Below the pieces are notes generated by a model. The model saw only the letters and a program-made list of their open reading frames with translations, was not told the origin of the DNA and ran no database searches. 64,000 nucleotides of DNA. Source: Runella defluvii. Its GTDB lineage: Bacteria > Bacteroidota > Bacteroidia > Cytophagales > Spirosomataceae. The stretch's first letter is position 1; each line of letters opens with the position of its first letter. The stretch is taken from positions 2,501-66,500 of the forward strand of contig NZ_JACIBY010000014.1 in NCBI RefSeq assembly GCF_014195535.1. The letters run 5' to 3'. Below are positions 16,764 through 27,600 of the stretch, in pieces. Position numbers and translations under genes: made by a program.

Positions 16764-19753
16764 ACACACTTAGCCCAACCCTCCGCCTTACTCACCTTTG
16801 GTTTGTACTCATGGGTGTTTGTTTTCCTTCCTACCTGATGGCCCAACAACTCGTGGGCTACGTAACCAGACAGAATAGCGGTAACGAACCCGTTGGTAAT
16901 GTTGAAGTAAAAAGCATGTTTGCCAATCAAACTGTTACGACTTCTGATGGTGAGTTCAATTTGACTTTTCAGGGAGCAAAACCTGGGAGAAATGTAACGA
17001 TTGATGTTTTTAAGGAGAATTGGATTGTGATCAACAAAGAAAAACTCAACTTAAACTTGCCAGAGGACCCCAAAAATAACAAGTTAAAGATTGTCATGTG
17101 CCTTCAATCGGTGTATGAAGCCAACAAAAATAGAATCAGGAAAGACATTGAGAGAAATATCATGGCGATTTATGAGAAAAAATTAAAAGCCATTGACCAA
17201 CAAAAGGAAGGACATGAAAAACTGATTGCTGATTTGCAAATAGAATTACAACGATTACAGAGTCAGTTGGATAAACTGGCTGAGGAATATTCAAATACCA
17301 ACTTAGACGATTTGAATGAAAAGGAAAAAGAAGCCTACAAACTCTTTGACGAAGGTAAGTACGAAGAGAGTAGAAAATTAAGAGCGAGTTTTGAAAGCGA
17401 GAAGAACTACCTGAAAGCCTTGAGTGAAAGAGCAAAAATAAAAAATGAAAAAACGAAATTAGATAGTATTGATAAAGCTAAAATCGAAGAAGTGGCTTTT
17501 CATGAGCGAAACCTAAAGCGTGAAGCTTTGGAAGCACAACAATCTTTTGATTTTAAAACGGCAGAGAACAAATTAGAGTTTTTGGTATCAAGAGACACCA
17601 CCAATTTTGATAATACCTTTGAATTTGCCTATTTTCTTGACAAGCAAAACCAGCATGACAAAGCCATTCGGTATTACCAAAGGGCTTTACAATTAGCCAA
17701 AACCGAGCCTGATGTGGCGATGACCCAAAACAATTTGGGGATTTTGTATAATGATAAAAATGAGTTCCCCCTGGCTTTGAAAGCCTACACGACGGCCTTG
17801 GGAATCTATGAACGTCTGGCCAAAACCAATCCTGCTTCCTACGAGCCTGATGTGGCTACTACCCAAAACAATTTGGGGAATTTGTTCAAAGATAAAAATG
17901 AGTACTCATTGGCCTTGCAAGCCTACACGAGAGCTTTGGAAATCAGAGAACGCTTAGCCAAAACTAATCCTGCTTCCTACGAGCCTTTTGTAGCTACTAC
18001 TCAAAACAATTTGGGGAATTTGTATCAAGCTAAAAATGAGTTCCCCCTGGCTTTGAATGCCTACTCGACGGCTTTGGAAATCTATGAACGTCTGGCCAAA
18101 ACCAATCCTGTTACCTACGAGCCTGATGTGGCGATGACTCAAAACAATTTGGGGAATTTGTTCAAAGCTAAAAATGAGTACTCATTGGCCTTGCAAGCCT
18201 ACACGAGAGCTTTGGAAATCAGAGAGCGCTTAGCCAAAACTAATCCTGCTTCTTACGAACCTTCTGTGGCTATGACTCAAAACAATTTGGGGATTTTGTA
18301 TCAAGCTAAAAATGAGTACGCCTTGGCCTTGAAAGCCTACTCGAGAGCCTTGGAAATCTATGAACGCTTAGCCAAAACCAATCCTGCTTCCTACGAGCCC
18401 TCTGTGGCTATGACTCAAAACAATTTGGGGATTTTGTATCAAGCTAAAAATGAGTACGCCTTGGCCTTGAAAGCCTACTCAAAAGCATTAGAAATCTACG
18501 AACGCTTAGCCAAAACCAATCCTGATTCCTACGAGTCCTCTGTGGCTACTACTCAAAACAATTTAGGGAGTTTGTATCAAGCAAAAAATGAGTACTCATT
18601 GGCCTTGCAAGCCTACACGAGAGCTTTGGAAATCAGAGAACGCTTAGCCAAAACTAATCCTGCTTCTTACGAACCTTCTGTCGCTATGACTCAAAACAAT
18701 TTGGGGATTTTGTATCAAGTTAAAAATGAGTACCCCTTGGCCTTGAAAGCCTACTTGAGAGCCTTGGAAATCAGAGAACGTCTGGCCAAAACCAATCCTG
18801 ATACCTACGAGCCTGCTGTGGCTACTACTCAAAACAATTTGGGGATTTTGTATCAAGCTAAAAATGAGTACGCCTTGGCCTTGCAAGCTTACTCGAGAGC
18901 CTTGGAAATCTATGAACGCTTAGCCAAAACCAACCCTGCTTCCTACGAGCCCTCTGTGGCGATGACTCAAAACAATTTAGGGAGTTTGTTCAAGGCTAAA
19001 AATGATTATCCATCGGCCTTGAGTGCCTACTCCAAAGCCTTGGAAATCAGAGAACGTCTGGCCAAAACCAATCCCGAGGCGCATGAAATAGAACTTTGCA
19101 GAAGTATTGTCCTATTAGGTTTGCTTCAAAAAGCAGATTATCAAACGATGCGGCAAGTACAAATCAATGGGTATTTGAAGAAAGCCAAGCAGATACTGTC
19201 CAAATATCCTGATATTCCCCTTGTCAAAACGCTGATGGAGTATGTGAATGATTTGGATGGTTATTTTAAAAATGTAGAATTACTTTTACCTATTCAGGTA
19301 TTACAAAATCAGCTACAAAAAGAAATCTCAAATACTGAAAAAATCAAAATACAAGAGCAAATCATTGAGAGATATCGGTATTTGGTAACCAACGGACAAC
19401 CACAATTTGCCAATGAGTTGGGGAGTAATTTGAGTAATTTAGCTTGGTATCAACTCTTGGAGAAGCAATTCAAAGCAGCAGAACAGTCGGAAAAAGAAGC
19501 TATCAATCCCACTACTTTCAAAAAAACCGAAGATTATGATTCTAAAATAGAATGGGCAAATACTAATCTGGCTTTAGCCTTACTCTTTCAAAGTAAATAC
19601 ACCGAGGCAGAGAATATCTATCTTGTCCTCAAAGACAAGCCCTACAAAAAAGCTACCTATAAGGAAACCTTCTTGGCAGATTTAGATGAGCTTGAAAAGG
19701 CAGGTATTACTCATCCAGATGTATCAAAAATTAGAGAATTGTTAAAGAAATGA
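16760..19753 (+). CDS. Exported TPR-repeat protein with carboxypeptidase-regulatory-like N-domain (long form 1)
   Basis: 997 residues: signal peptide (cleavage likely after LMAQ, residue 29), a beta-sandwich resembling carboxypeptidase-regulatory/CNA-B modules (to about residue 115, ending LKIVMC), a long charged coiled coil (about 120-260), then about ten TPR-like units of 46 residues, each with TQNNLG and RLAKTNP, and a helical C-terminal domain. The TPR units are near-identical at DNA level. It should lie in the periplasm or at the outer membrane; such superhelices normally bind proteins or peptides. Its start overlaps the SLOG-channel stop (ATGA), and its own stop overlaps the next start, so expression is coupled. 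Function unknown; I infer an envelope sensor or scaffold for the channel. Confidence 0.75.
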   Translation: MNTLSPTLRLTHLWFVLMGVCFPSYLMAQQLVGYVTRQNSGNEPVGNVEVKSMFANQTVTTSDGEFNLTFQGAKPGRNVTIDVFKENWIVINKEKLNLNLPEDPKNNKLKIVMCLQSVYEANKNRIRKDIERNIMAIYEKKLKAIDQQKEGHEKLIADLQIELQRLQSQLDKLAEEYSNTNLDDLNEKEKEAYKLFDEGKYEESRKLRASFESEKNYLKALSERAKIKNEKTKLDSIDKAKIEEVAFHERNLKREALEAQQSFDFKTAENKLEFLVSRDTTNFDNTFEFAYFLDKQNQHDKAIRYYQRALQLAKTEPDVAMTQNNLGILYNDKNEFPLALKAYTTALGIYERLAKTNPASYEPDVATTQNNLGNLFKDKNEYSLALQAYTRALEIRERLAKTNPASYEPFVATTQNNLGNLYQAKNEFPLALNAYSTALEIYERLAKTNPVTYEPDVAMTQNNLGNLFKAKNEYSLALQAYTRALEIRERLAKTNPASYEPSVAMTQNNLGILYQAKNEYALALKAYSRALEIYERLAKTNPASYEPSVAMTQNNLGILYQAKNEYALALKAYSKALEIYERLAKTNPDSYESSVATTQNNLGSLYQAKNEYSLALQAYTRALEIRERLAKTNPASYEPSVAMTQNNLGILYQVKNEYPLALKAYLRALEIRERLAKTNPDTYEPAVATTQNNLGILYQAKNEYALALQAYSRALEIYERLAKTNPASYEPSVAMTQNNLGSLFKAKNDYPSALSAYSKALEIRERLAKTNPEAHEIELCRSIVLLGLLQKADYQTMRQVQINGYLKKAKQILSKYPDIPLVKTLMEYVNDLDGYFKNVELLLPIQVLQNQLQKEISNTEKIKIQEQIIERYRYLVTNGQPQFANELGSNLSNLAWYQLLEKQFKAAEQSEKEAINPTTFKKTEDYDSKIEWANTNLALALLFQSKYTEAENIYLVLKDKPYKKATYKETFLADLDELEKAGITHPDVSKIRELLKK
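17700..19080. repeat. 138-bp tandem repeats (TPR array, long form 1)
   Basis: About ten 138-bp units, recognisable by the recurring CAAAACAATTTGGGG at 17728, 17866 and on at 138-base spacing. Several neighbours differ at only a few positions. They encode the TPR array of the exported protein and can change copy number by slippage or recombination. Confidence 0.85.
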
Positions 19754-20493
19754 GAAAGATAACGGTATTCATCCTACTTATTTGCACCAATATTTGTTGG
19801 GCTCAAAATAACAAGCTCAACGGAATCGTGGTAGAGCAAAGCAGCGGTTCTAAACCCGTTGCTGAGGTTAGGATTTCAGCTAATAGGGCAAACGTAACGC
19901 TTTCTGCCACTGATGGACGATTCATCCTAACTTTTCAAAGTCTCTTTGCGGGCGACAATATCGGTGTTAGCGTGCAAAAAGAGGGTTGGGAAGTAGTCAA
20001 TGAAAAAGAACTACAAACCGTCATTGCTTCAAATTATACCGTTCGTCCCCTTAAAATTGTGCTTTGTAAGGCGGGTACTATCAATCAAAATCGAATCAAG
20101 TATTACAATGTTTCGGTCAACTACATCACAAAACGCTTTGAGGAAGAAATCACAAAAGCCAAACAAGAAAATCAGCACTGGCAAGAAAAAGTACAGAAAT
20201 TAGAGAAAGACAAAGAATTTCTTCTTTCACAAGCTAACGAGTTGGCAGAACGATACAGCCGAGTGAACTTTGATGATGTGAGTGCCATCGAAAAACAGGC
20301 ATTTGATTTGTACCAAGAAGGCAAAATCAAAGAAGCCATTGCCCTCTTAGAAAGTGTGGACTCGGAGGCACTCATCCGCAAAGCCAAAGAAGCCAAGCAG
20401 AAATGGCAGAAAAATAAAGACTCGACCATCCGCCAAGAAGAAAGAATCAAACCCATCCTGAAAGCAGACTCAACCCTCAAAAACAAACAATAA
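19750..20493 (+). CDS. Exported short paralogue without TPR array
   Basis: 247 residues with a signal peptide ending CWAQ (residue 19), the same carboxypeptidase-regulatory-like domain as its two neighbours (LNGIVVEQSSGSKPV ... LKIVLCKAG), the conserved NRIKYY segment and a coiled coil, but no TPR units. It ends where the neighbours' repeats would begin. It starts within the stop of the upstream gene (ATGA), and its TAA shares a base with the next ATG (TAATG). I see no frameshift that would join it to a TPR region, so it looks like a genuine short form, perhaps an adaptor that pairs with the long forms through the coiled coil. Family function unknown. Confidence 0.7.
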   Translation: MRKITVFILLICTNICWAQNNKLNGIVVEQSSGSKPVAEVRISANRANVTLSATDGRFILTFQSLFAGDNIGVSVQKEGWEVVNEKELQTVIASNYTVRPLKIVLCKAGTINQNRIKYYNVSVNYITKRFEEEITKAKQENQHWQEKVQKLEKDKEFLLSQANELAERYSRVNFDDVSAIEKQAFDLYQEGKIKEAIALLESVDSEALIRKAKEAKQKWQKNKDSTIRQEERIKPILKADSTLKNKQ

Positions 20494-23400
20494 TGAAAAA
20501 GGCACTATTGATTTTTTGCTTGTTGAGCAACTTCAAAACCATCGCTCAGATACAATTTAAGGGCATCATCACTGAACAAAATAGTGGCAAAAAGCCTATT
20601 GCGTTGGCAAACGTAAAAGCTGAATTTGCAAACCCTATTCAAAGCGACTCCAAAGGCAATTTTAATCTTAGGTTTCAAGGTAAAAACTTTGGTGATGAGG
20701 TTTCGATTCAAGCACAAAAGGATGGGTTTGAGGTAGTCAATTTCAAAGAAATGATGACCAAAATCCCTAAAAAACAGGTAGCACCCTTCAAAATCATCAT
20801 GTGCAAGGCAGGCTTGGTTGCCCAAAACCGAGTTAAATATTATGGAATTTCAGAGAAATACATCACTGCAAAATACGAAAGAGAGTTAGCAAAACTCAAC
20901 CGTAGCACTGCCGGTTGGGAAGCCAAAGCAGAAAAATTGGAGAAAGATTTTAGAGCGAATCTTGAATTTACCAAAGAACTCGCTGACAGATACAGTATGA
21001 TGAATTTGGACGATGTAACCGCTCTCCAACGCAAAGCATTTAAGCTGTTTGAAGAAAACAAAGTTGAGGAAGCTATCAAACTATTGGAAGGAGAAAACTA
21101 CCGAGAAAACATCCAAAAGGTAAAATTAGAGCAAAAAAAGATACAAGAAAACACCCAATTAGCAGATGAAGAAATAGCAAAAGCTGAAGATGTGATACAG
21201 CAGCAAATCAGCAAATTGATGTTCCAAGCCGACCTTTACGCCCAAGATTTTCAGTTTGATAAAGCAGAGAGGACTTATGAGATTGCGGTGGAGGCGGATA
21301 GCAGTAACTATGATAATACCTTTTATTTTGCCTATTTTCTTCAAAAACAAAACCAGCATGACAAAGCCATTCTCTATTACCAAAGGGCTTTACGATTTGC
21401 TAAGACTGAACCCAGTCTAGCTTTAATTCAAAACAATTTAGGAGTTTTGTATCAAACTAATAATAGGTATTCGGAGGCGTTGAGGGCCTACAATAAAGCC
21501 TTGGAAATCTATGAACGCTTAGTCAAAATCAATCCCGCTGTCTATGAGCCTAATGTAGCAGTCATCCAAAACAATTTGGGAATTTTATATCAAGATAACA
21601 ATGAGTATTCGGAGGCGTTGAAAGCTTACAAAAAATCTTTGGAAATCCATAAACGATTTGCCAAAACCAATCCCGCTATCCATGAACCCGGTCTGGCCAT
21701 GACTGAGAATAGTTTAGGAGGTCTGTATAAATCTAACAATGAGTATTCGGAGGCATTCAAAGCTTATAATAAAGCCTTGGAAATTTATGAACGGTTTGCC
21801 AAAACCAATCCCGCTGTCTATGAGCCTAATGTGGCAGTCATCCAAAGAAACTTCGGGATTTTGTATCAAGCTAACAATGAGTATTCGGAGGCATTGAAGG
21901 CTTACAACAAAGCCTTGGAGATCTATGAACGGTTTGCCAAAACCAATCCCACTGTCTATGAGCCTAATGTGGCCGACACGCAAAATAGTTTAGGGATTTT
22001 ATATCAAGCTAACAATGAGTATTCGGAGGCGTTTAAGGCTTACTACAAAGCCCTGAAAATCTATGAACGATTTGCCAAAACCAATCCCGCTGCCTATGAG
22101 CCTAATGCGGCAATGATCCAAAATAATTTAGGAGCTTTATATCAAGCTAATAATGAGTATTCAGAGGCGTTGAAGGCTTACTACAAAGCCTTGGAGATCT
22201 ATGAACGGTTTGCCAAAATCAATCCTGCTGTCTATGAGCCTAATGTGGCCGACACGCAAAATAGTTTAGGGATTTTATATCAAGCTAACAATGAGTATTC
22301 GGAGGCATTGAAGGCTTACAACAAAGCCCTGAAAATCTATGAACAATTTACCAAAATCAATTCTGCAGCCTATGAGCCTTATATGGCAATGATCCAAAGA
22401 AATTTAGGGATTTTATCTCAAGCTAAGAATGAGTATTCGGAGGCGTTGAAGGCTTACAACAAAGCATTGGAAATCTATGAACGATTTGCTAAAACCAATC
22501 TCACTGTATATGAGCCTAATGTGGCCGACATGCAAAATAGTTTAGGGATTTTATATCAAGCTAACAATGAGTATTCGAAGGCGTTGAAGGCTTACAACAA
22601 AGCCCTGGAAATCTATGAACGATTTGCCAAAACCAATCCCGCTGCCTATGAGCCTTATATGGCAATGATCCAAAATAATTTAGGAGCTTTATATCAAGCT
22701 AATAATGAGTATTTGGAATCATTGAAAGCATTAACTAAATCATTGGAAATCTATGAACGATTTGCTAAAACCAATCCCGCTGTATATGAGCCTTATATGG
22801 CCGATACGCAAAATAATTTGGGGATTTTATACCAAGCTAACAATGAGTATTCGGAGGCATTGAAAGCATCGACCAAGGCATTGGAAATCTATGAAAGACT
22901 GGTCAAAACCAATCCCACTGTTTATGAAATTAAATTTTGTCGGAGCGTTCTTTCCATAGGCTCACTTCAAAAAGTCAACTATCAAGAGGTAAATCAAAAA
23001 CAAATAGACGTTTATCTAAGTAATGCCAAAAAGATATTATTGAAATATTCAGATATTCCATTAGCAAAAATGTTGATGAAATATATTATAGACTTGGAGG
23101 ATTATTATAAAGACTTTAAAATACTCTCTCCAATTAATGATTTAGAAAAACAATTAAGTAAAGCTGGGCTATATTCAGAGAAAATAAAAATTAGAATTGA
23201 AATCATAGAAAAGTATAGACACTTGGCAAATAATGGTTATCCAAAATTTGCAAATGAATTGGGGCGTAGTTTTGGGAGTTTATCATTTTATCAACTTTTT
23301 GAGAAGCAATTCAAAGCAGCCGAGCAATCGGCCAACGAAGCCCTCAACCCTACTACTTTCAAAAAAACAGAAGATTATGATGCTGAAATCGAATGGGCTA

Positions 23401-23594
23401 ATACCAACTTGGCTTTGGCCTTACTCTTTCAAGGCAACTACACTGAGGCCGAGAAAATCTATCTCGCCCTCAAAGACAAACCCTACAACAAAACCACCTA
23501 CAAAGAGACCTTCTTGGCAGATTTAGAAGAACTTGAAAAAGCAGGTATCATGCATCCAGATGTTTCAAAAATTAGAGAGCTTTTAAAGAAATAA
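20493..23594 (+). CDS. Exported TPR-repeat protein (long form 2)
   Basis: 1033 residues, paralogous along its whole length to the protein encoded at 16760-19753: signal peptide (ends TIAQ, residue 19), beta-sandwich domain, NRVKYY segment, coiled coil, eleven 46-residue TPR-like units (LGILYQANNEYSEALKAY and variants) and the same C-terminal helical domain (TFKKTEDY, then EIEWANTNLALALLFQ). The C-terminal ~200 residues are the best conserved part between the two long forms, suggesting a fixed contact there, while the repeats have diversified separately. Coupled to the upstream gene by TAATG; the TIR-TM gene follows after 3 bases. Role inferred as for long form 1. Confidence 0.75.
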   Translation: MKKALLIFCLLSNFKTIAQIQFKGIITEQNSGKKPIALANVKAEFANPIQSDSKGNFNLRFQGKNFGDEVSIQAQKDGFEVVNFKEMMTKIPKKQVAPFKIIMCKAGLVAQNRVKYYGISEKYITAKYERELAKLNRSTAGWEAKAEKLEKDFRANLEFTKELADRYSMMNLDDVTALQRKAFKLFEENKVEEAIKLLEGENYRENIQKVKLEQKKIQENTQLADEEIAKAEDVIQQQISKLMFQADLYAQDFQFDKAERTYEIAVEADSSNYDNTFYFAYFLQKQNQHDKAILYYQRALRFAKTEPSLALIQNNLGVLYQTNNRYSEALRAYNKALEIYERLVKINPAVYEPNVAVIQNNLGILYQDNNEYSEALKAYKKSLEIHKRFAKTNPAIHEPGLAMTENSLGGLYKSNNEYSEAFKAYNKALEIYERFAKTNPAVYEPNVAVIQRNFGILYQANNEYSEALKAYNKALEIYERFAKTNPTVYEPNVADTQNSLGILYQANNEYSEAFKAYYKALKIYERFAKTNPAAYEPNAAMIQNNLGALYQANNEYSEALKAYYKALEIYERFAKINPAVYEPNVADTQNSLGILYQANNEYSEALKAYNKALKIYEQFTKINSAAYEPYMAMIQRNLGILSQAKNEYSEALKAYNKALEIYERFAKTNLTVYEPNVADMQNSLGILYQANNEYSKALKAYNKALEIYERFAKTNPAAYEPYMAMIQNNLGALYQANNEYLESLKALTKSLEIYERFAKTNPAVYEPYMADTQNNLGILYQANNEYSEALKASTKALEIYERLVKTNPTVYEIKFCRSVLSIGSLQKVNYQEVNQKQIDVYLSNAKKILLKYSDIPLAKMLMKYIIDLEDYYKDFKILSPINDLEKQLSKAGLYSEKIKIRIEIIEKYRHLANNGYPKFANELGRSFGSLSFYQLFEKQFKAAEQSANEALNPTTFKKTEDYDAEIEWANTNLALALLFQGNYTEAEKIYLALKDKPYNKTTYKETFLADLEELEKAGIMHPDVSKIRELLKK
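21400..22940. repeat. 138-bp tandem repeats (TPR array, long form 2)
   Basis: Eleven units of 138 bp, marked by GAGTATTCGGAGGCG and TATGAGCCTAATGTGGC at regular spacing. They have the same period as the upstream paralogue but a different consensus, so each array has been homogenised separately. Confidence 0.85.
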
Positions 23595-23597
23595 CCC

Positions 23598-24671
23598 ATG
23601 CAAAAAATTGACGTCTTCATCTCCCGCAAAAGTGCCGATGCACCCTACGCCCAAAAGCTGTATGAGTACCTCACGGCGCAGGGTTTAACGGTTTTTGAGT
23701 CGGATAATACGCTTAAAGAACTTGGCAATGCCGATTACATCAAAGCCATTGATGAGGCGTTGGTCAATAGCACGCACATGGTCGTGGTGGGGAGTTCAGC
23801 CGCCAATATCCAATCGTCTTGGGTGGAGGCGGAGTGGTTGTTTTTTCTCAATCGTAAGCGGTCGGGCAAAACCTCGGGTAATCTGCTCACGGTAGCTACC
23901 AGTACCCTCAATTTGGAAGAGGTACCGCCCAGTTTGGCCAATTATGAGGTCATTCCGTACAACGAAAAGAACTTTCCCATCGTTTACAATTACGTTCGGC
24001 AGCCCAACACGCCCGCCAAGCAAGCCCCCAAAAATCCCTTTCCCGCCGAGCGAGAAAATAAAGTGCTACGTTGGGTCATTGGCGGTTTGCTGCTGTTGTT
24101 GGGGGCTGTTTTTGCTTTTTATTACGTCCAGCCCTACGATGCCACCGTCATTCTCCAACCATCCGCCACTGTCCAAATCAACCGAGCGTACCCTGCTTTC
24201 CAAGGGGGCAAGCTCGCTGTGGTAGTCAATAATGAAGTAAAAGAAAGCCAAGTATTGGCCAATGGCGAAGTGATTTTCAAGCAACTGCCCTACACCACCA
24301 AAGGCGAGAAAGTGGCCATACGTTTAGACAACCCCTACTGGAAAACCCAGCAAGACAGCATCGAACTCAACAAATCGGTTCGTTTGACTATTGTTCCCAA
24401 CGGCAGTTTGGGCGTTTTCAGGGGGCAAGTACGGCAAGAAGGCAGTGCCATGGCCATTCCTTTTGTGAGCATCCAAATTGACACCGATACCACCCTCACC
24501 ACCGATGCCCAAGGGGTATTCAATGTGGTATTGCCCCCCAAGATGCAAAAAGAGCAGTACCGTTTACGCTTCTCTAAATCAGGTTTTGAACCCAAAGACA
24601 CCTACCAAGATTCAAGTAATTATTTCCCAAACTCCAACGAAGCTATTTATACGTTGAGAAGAATCAAGTGA
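23598..24671 (+). CDS. TIR - transmembrane - beta-sandwich receptor-like protein
   Basis: 357 residues. Residues 1-135 form a TIR domain (DVFISRKSADAPYAQKLY; SSWVEAEW with a candidate catalytic Glu). One hydrophobic helix at 158-178 follows, then about 180 residues of beta-rich sequence ending in a carboxypeptidase-regulatory-like module (FRGQVRQEGSAMAIPFVSI ... DAQGVFNV). Predicted topology: TIR inside, beta domain outside, reminiscent of an animal Toll-like receptor in layout only. The outer module resembles the N-domain of the three exported proteins encoded just upstream. Its TIR domain is very close to those encoded at 31661 and 42232. Starts 3 bases after the TPR gene; the ROCO gene follows after 25 bases. 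Signalling role inferred. Confidence 0.82.
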   Translation: MQKIDVFISRKSADAPYAQKLYEYLTAQGLTVFESDNTLKELGNADYIKAIDEALVNSTHMVVVGSSAANIQSSWVEAEWLFFLNRKRSGKTSGNLLTVATSTLNLEEVPPSLANYEVIPYNEKNFPIVYNYVRQPNTPAKQAPKNPFPAERENKVLRWVIGGLLLLLGAVFAFYYVQPYDATVILQPSATVQINRAYPAFQGGKLAVVVNNEVKESQVLANGEVIFKQLPYTTKGEKVAIRLDNPYWKTQQDSIELNKSVRLTIVPNGSLGVFRGQVRQEGSAMAIPFVSIQIDTDTTLTTDAQGVFNVVLPPKMQKEQYRLRFSKSGFEPKDTYQDSSNYFPNSNEAIYTLRRIK

Positions 24672-24696
24672 TTGTACCTCATAACTCACCCTACCC

Positions 24697-27600
24697 ATGA
24701 GCAACATCGAAGCAGCCAAACGCCGTATTAGAAAATGCCTTGAAAATCAGGAGACTGAGTTGGATTTGTCTGGCTTAGGGTTGAGTGATTTAGAGAAAGA
24801 AGTGCCTGAGTTGAATGAGTGTGTGCATTTGACAAGCCTAAATTTAAGTAATAATCTAATTAGCGATTTATCGCTCTTATATCGTTTGACTAATTTAACA
24901 AATTTAAATTTAAGTTATAATAACCGTATCATCAATATATCTTGCTTATCTAATTTAAAATCTTTGAAAAGATTAAATTTAGGTAGTTGTCATATTAGAA
25001 ACATATTTGCTCTATCTGATTTGACTAACTTAATGAATTTAGAATTGTTTAGTCAACAGATTTTAGATTTGAATGCACTATCTTATTTGACCAATTTGAC
25101 CAATTTAGAATTATTTTGTTCACAAATTTATGATTTATCTCCTTTGGTAAATTTAACTAATCTAAAAAGCCTGATTTTAGGTAGTAGTCGAATTCGAGAT
25201 ATATCTCCCTTGTCTAAATTAAATAGTTTAACAAAATTAAATATACTTAGCAATGGCATTATTGATTTTAGAATATTATTACAAAACTCAAATTATCAGA
25301 ACGGAAAATTAAATGTGTTACTAAATGTATCAACACACGACTATTCTATACCTTATAACCTCGAACAAGCCATTAGCGAAGGTTACGACGCCCTCAAAGC
25401 CTACTACGACACTCTTGATGCCGAAGGCAAAATCCAAAATGACCAACTCAAAGTCATCTTGCTGGGCAACAGCACGGCGGGGAAAACTTCCTTGGTAAAA
25501 TACTGGGGCAATAAAACCTTTGATGAAAAGCAAACCACTACGCACGGCATCTACACACCCATGGATTTGCCGCTCAACTATCAAGCCGAAAATAGCAATT
25601 TTAGGGTAAACGTCTGGGATTTTGGCGGGCAAGACTACTACCACGCCACGCATCGGCTGTTTGTCACTCGTGAGAGCACCTACGTGCTGGTCTGCAACAA
25701 AAACCTCGAAGACAAACCCGCCCAGGAACTCACCACCGAGTACATGCAAGTAGGCGAGGAAGTACAGGCCGTAGAAGTTCCCGTGCAACACTATCCCTAC
25801 CGCTATTGGCTTCAAACCTTGGCTTTCCTCACCCAATCGGGTAAAATTGATGACCCTCAAAACCAATCAAAAGACAAAAGCAAACTACCCAAGCTGTTTT
25901 TGGTAGAGAACAAGTGCGGCATCGAACACAAAGAGTCCAAGCACAACCAACGCATGAGGTTGGACGAAAAACTATCCCAAACCCTGCCTTTTGAGGTAGT
26001 GGGCGGGGATTTTTATCACATAGACATTCAGAAAGCGTACCAGTATCATTCGGGGAAAGATACCCAACGTTCTGCTCGCCGTTTTTACGATGCTTACGGA
26101 GATTTCGAGGAACAACTCCTCCAAACCCTCCGTACCCAAATCGAAAACAACCGCTACGAAGTACACGCCAATTTTCCCAAAATCAGAGACATTCTGGCTT
26201 CGATGGCTGCTCACATGCAGAACAGAGAACCCTCGCCCGAACTGAACGAGTATTTAGCAGCGAACAAAATCGCCCCCATCAAAAGCTACCAAAAACTGCC
26301 CGTCTGGATTAGCTATGACGAGTACCGAGACATCGTAGAACGAAAAGAAAACAGTAAATCCAAATTTGAGGACATCGAGGGCTTTTTGCACACCTACCTC
26401 CAAAACCTCTGCGGGCGTATTTTTCATTTCAAAGACATTCCCAGTTTGGCCCACATCGTATTCATTGACCCCAACTGGCTGCACCAAACGATTTATAAAG
26501 TCCTGAATCAGAAGGTACTCGACAACCAAGGCGAGTTCACCATTCACGATGCCGATGCCGTCATTGATGGCAACATCATGGATGCGGCTACTTTCTTGGA
26601 TGCCATGAAAGCCTTTGATTTAATCTTTGAAATACCCGACCAAGACCCCCAACGTTTTGTAGCCCCGCAGTACCTGCCCGAGGTATGTCCGCTGCACACG
26701 GCTGGTTTGTACTCCCTGATTGAAGAAAACTACGACTTGGCCCTTACGTTGGAGTTTTCGTACTATTTGCCCAGTTCGTTGATTTCCAGAATTATCAGCA
26801 AAAAAGGCCACCTCATCAAAAACCGACAGCAGTTTTTGTGGCGAAACGGCCTCCTCTACACCGACGAAAACCAAGTGAGTGTGTTTATTGAATGTAAACC
26901 CACCGAACGGAGAATTGAAATTTCCCTCAACAAAAAAGACAAAAACAAGATACAGCAAACCCTGCGAGTACTGATGACATTGCTGGAAGAGAACTTCTCG
27001 GATGAAATAGCGGATGCTTACGTTGTGTTGCCCAGCATCAAGGCCAAAGCCAAGTGGAAACACCTTTTGAAATCGAAAGAAGGCAGGCAAAACAAAGTCA
27101 AAAACTATGAAGAAGAAGGCGAATTGGCGGATGCCGAGCCGTTTTGGTTTTTGTTTCGAGAATTTGAACGGAAGCCCCTCAACGTTTTTGTGTGTTACAG
27201 CCACGAAGACCAAACCGAGATGGAGGCATTCACCCATGAACTGACTAAACAACTCAAATCCTTTGAAAAACAGCACGGCATCAACATCAATCCGTTTACC
27301 GACCTCGAACTCAAAACGGGGATGTTATGGGATACGGTTTTACAAGAACGCATCGCCCAAAACGACCTATTGATTTGTTTGTTGAGTCCGACGTTTTTTA
27401 CGTCTTCGTACATTCAGGAGAAAGAATACGGCAAAATGAAGCAACTCGCCCAACAAAATCCCAACAAATTGATTGCTCCGATTTACGTCAAATCTTGCTA
27501 TATTGCAGAAGACAACGAAATCGCTAATTTGCAGTTTTACAAGCCCTTAGCCAGCCGTTTCGGCCTCTCGCAAAGCATCAAAGAGTTCAGTTTCAGCAAC

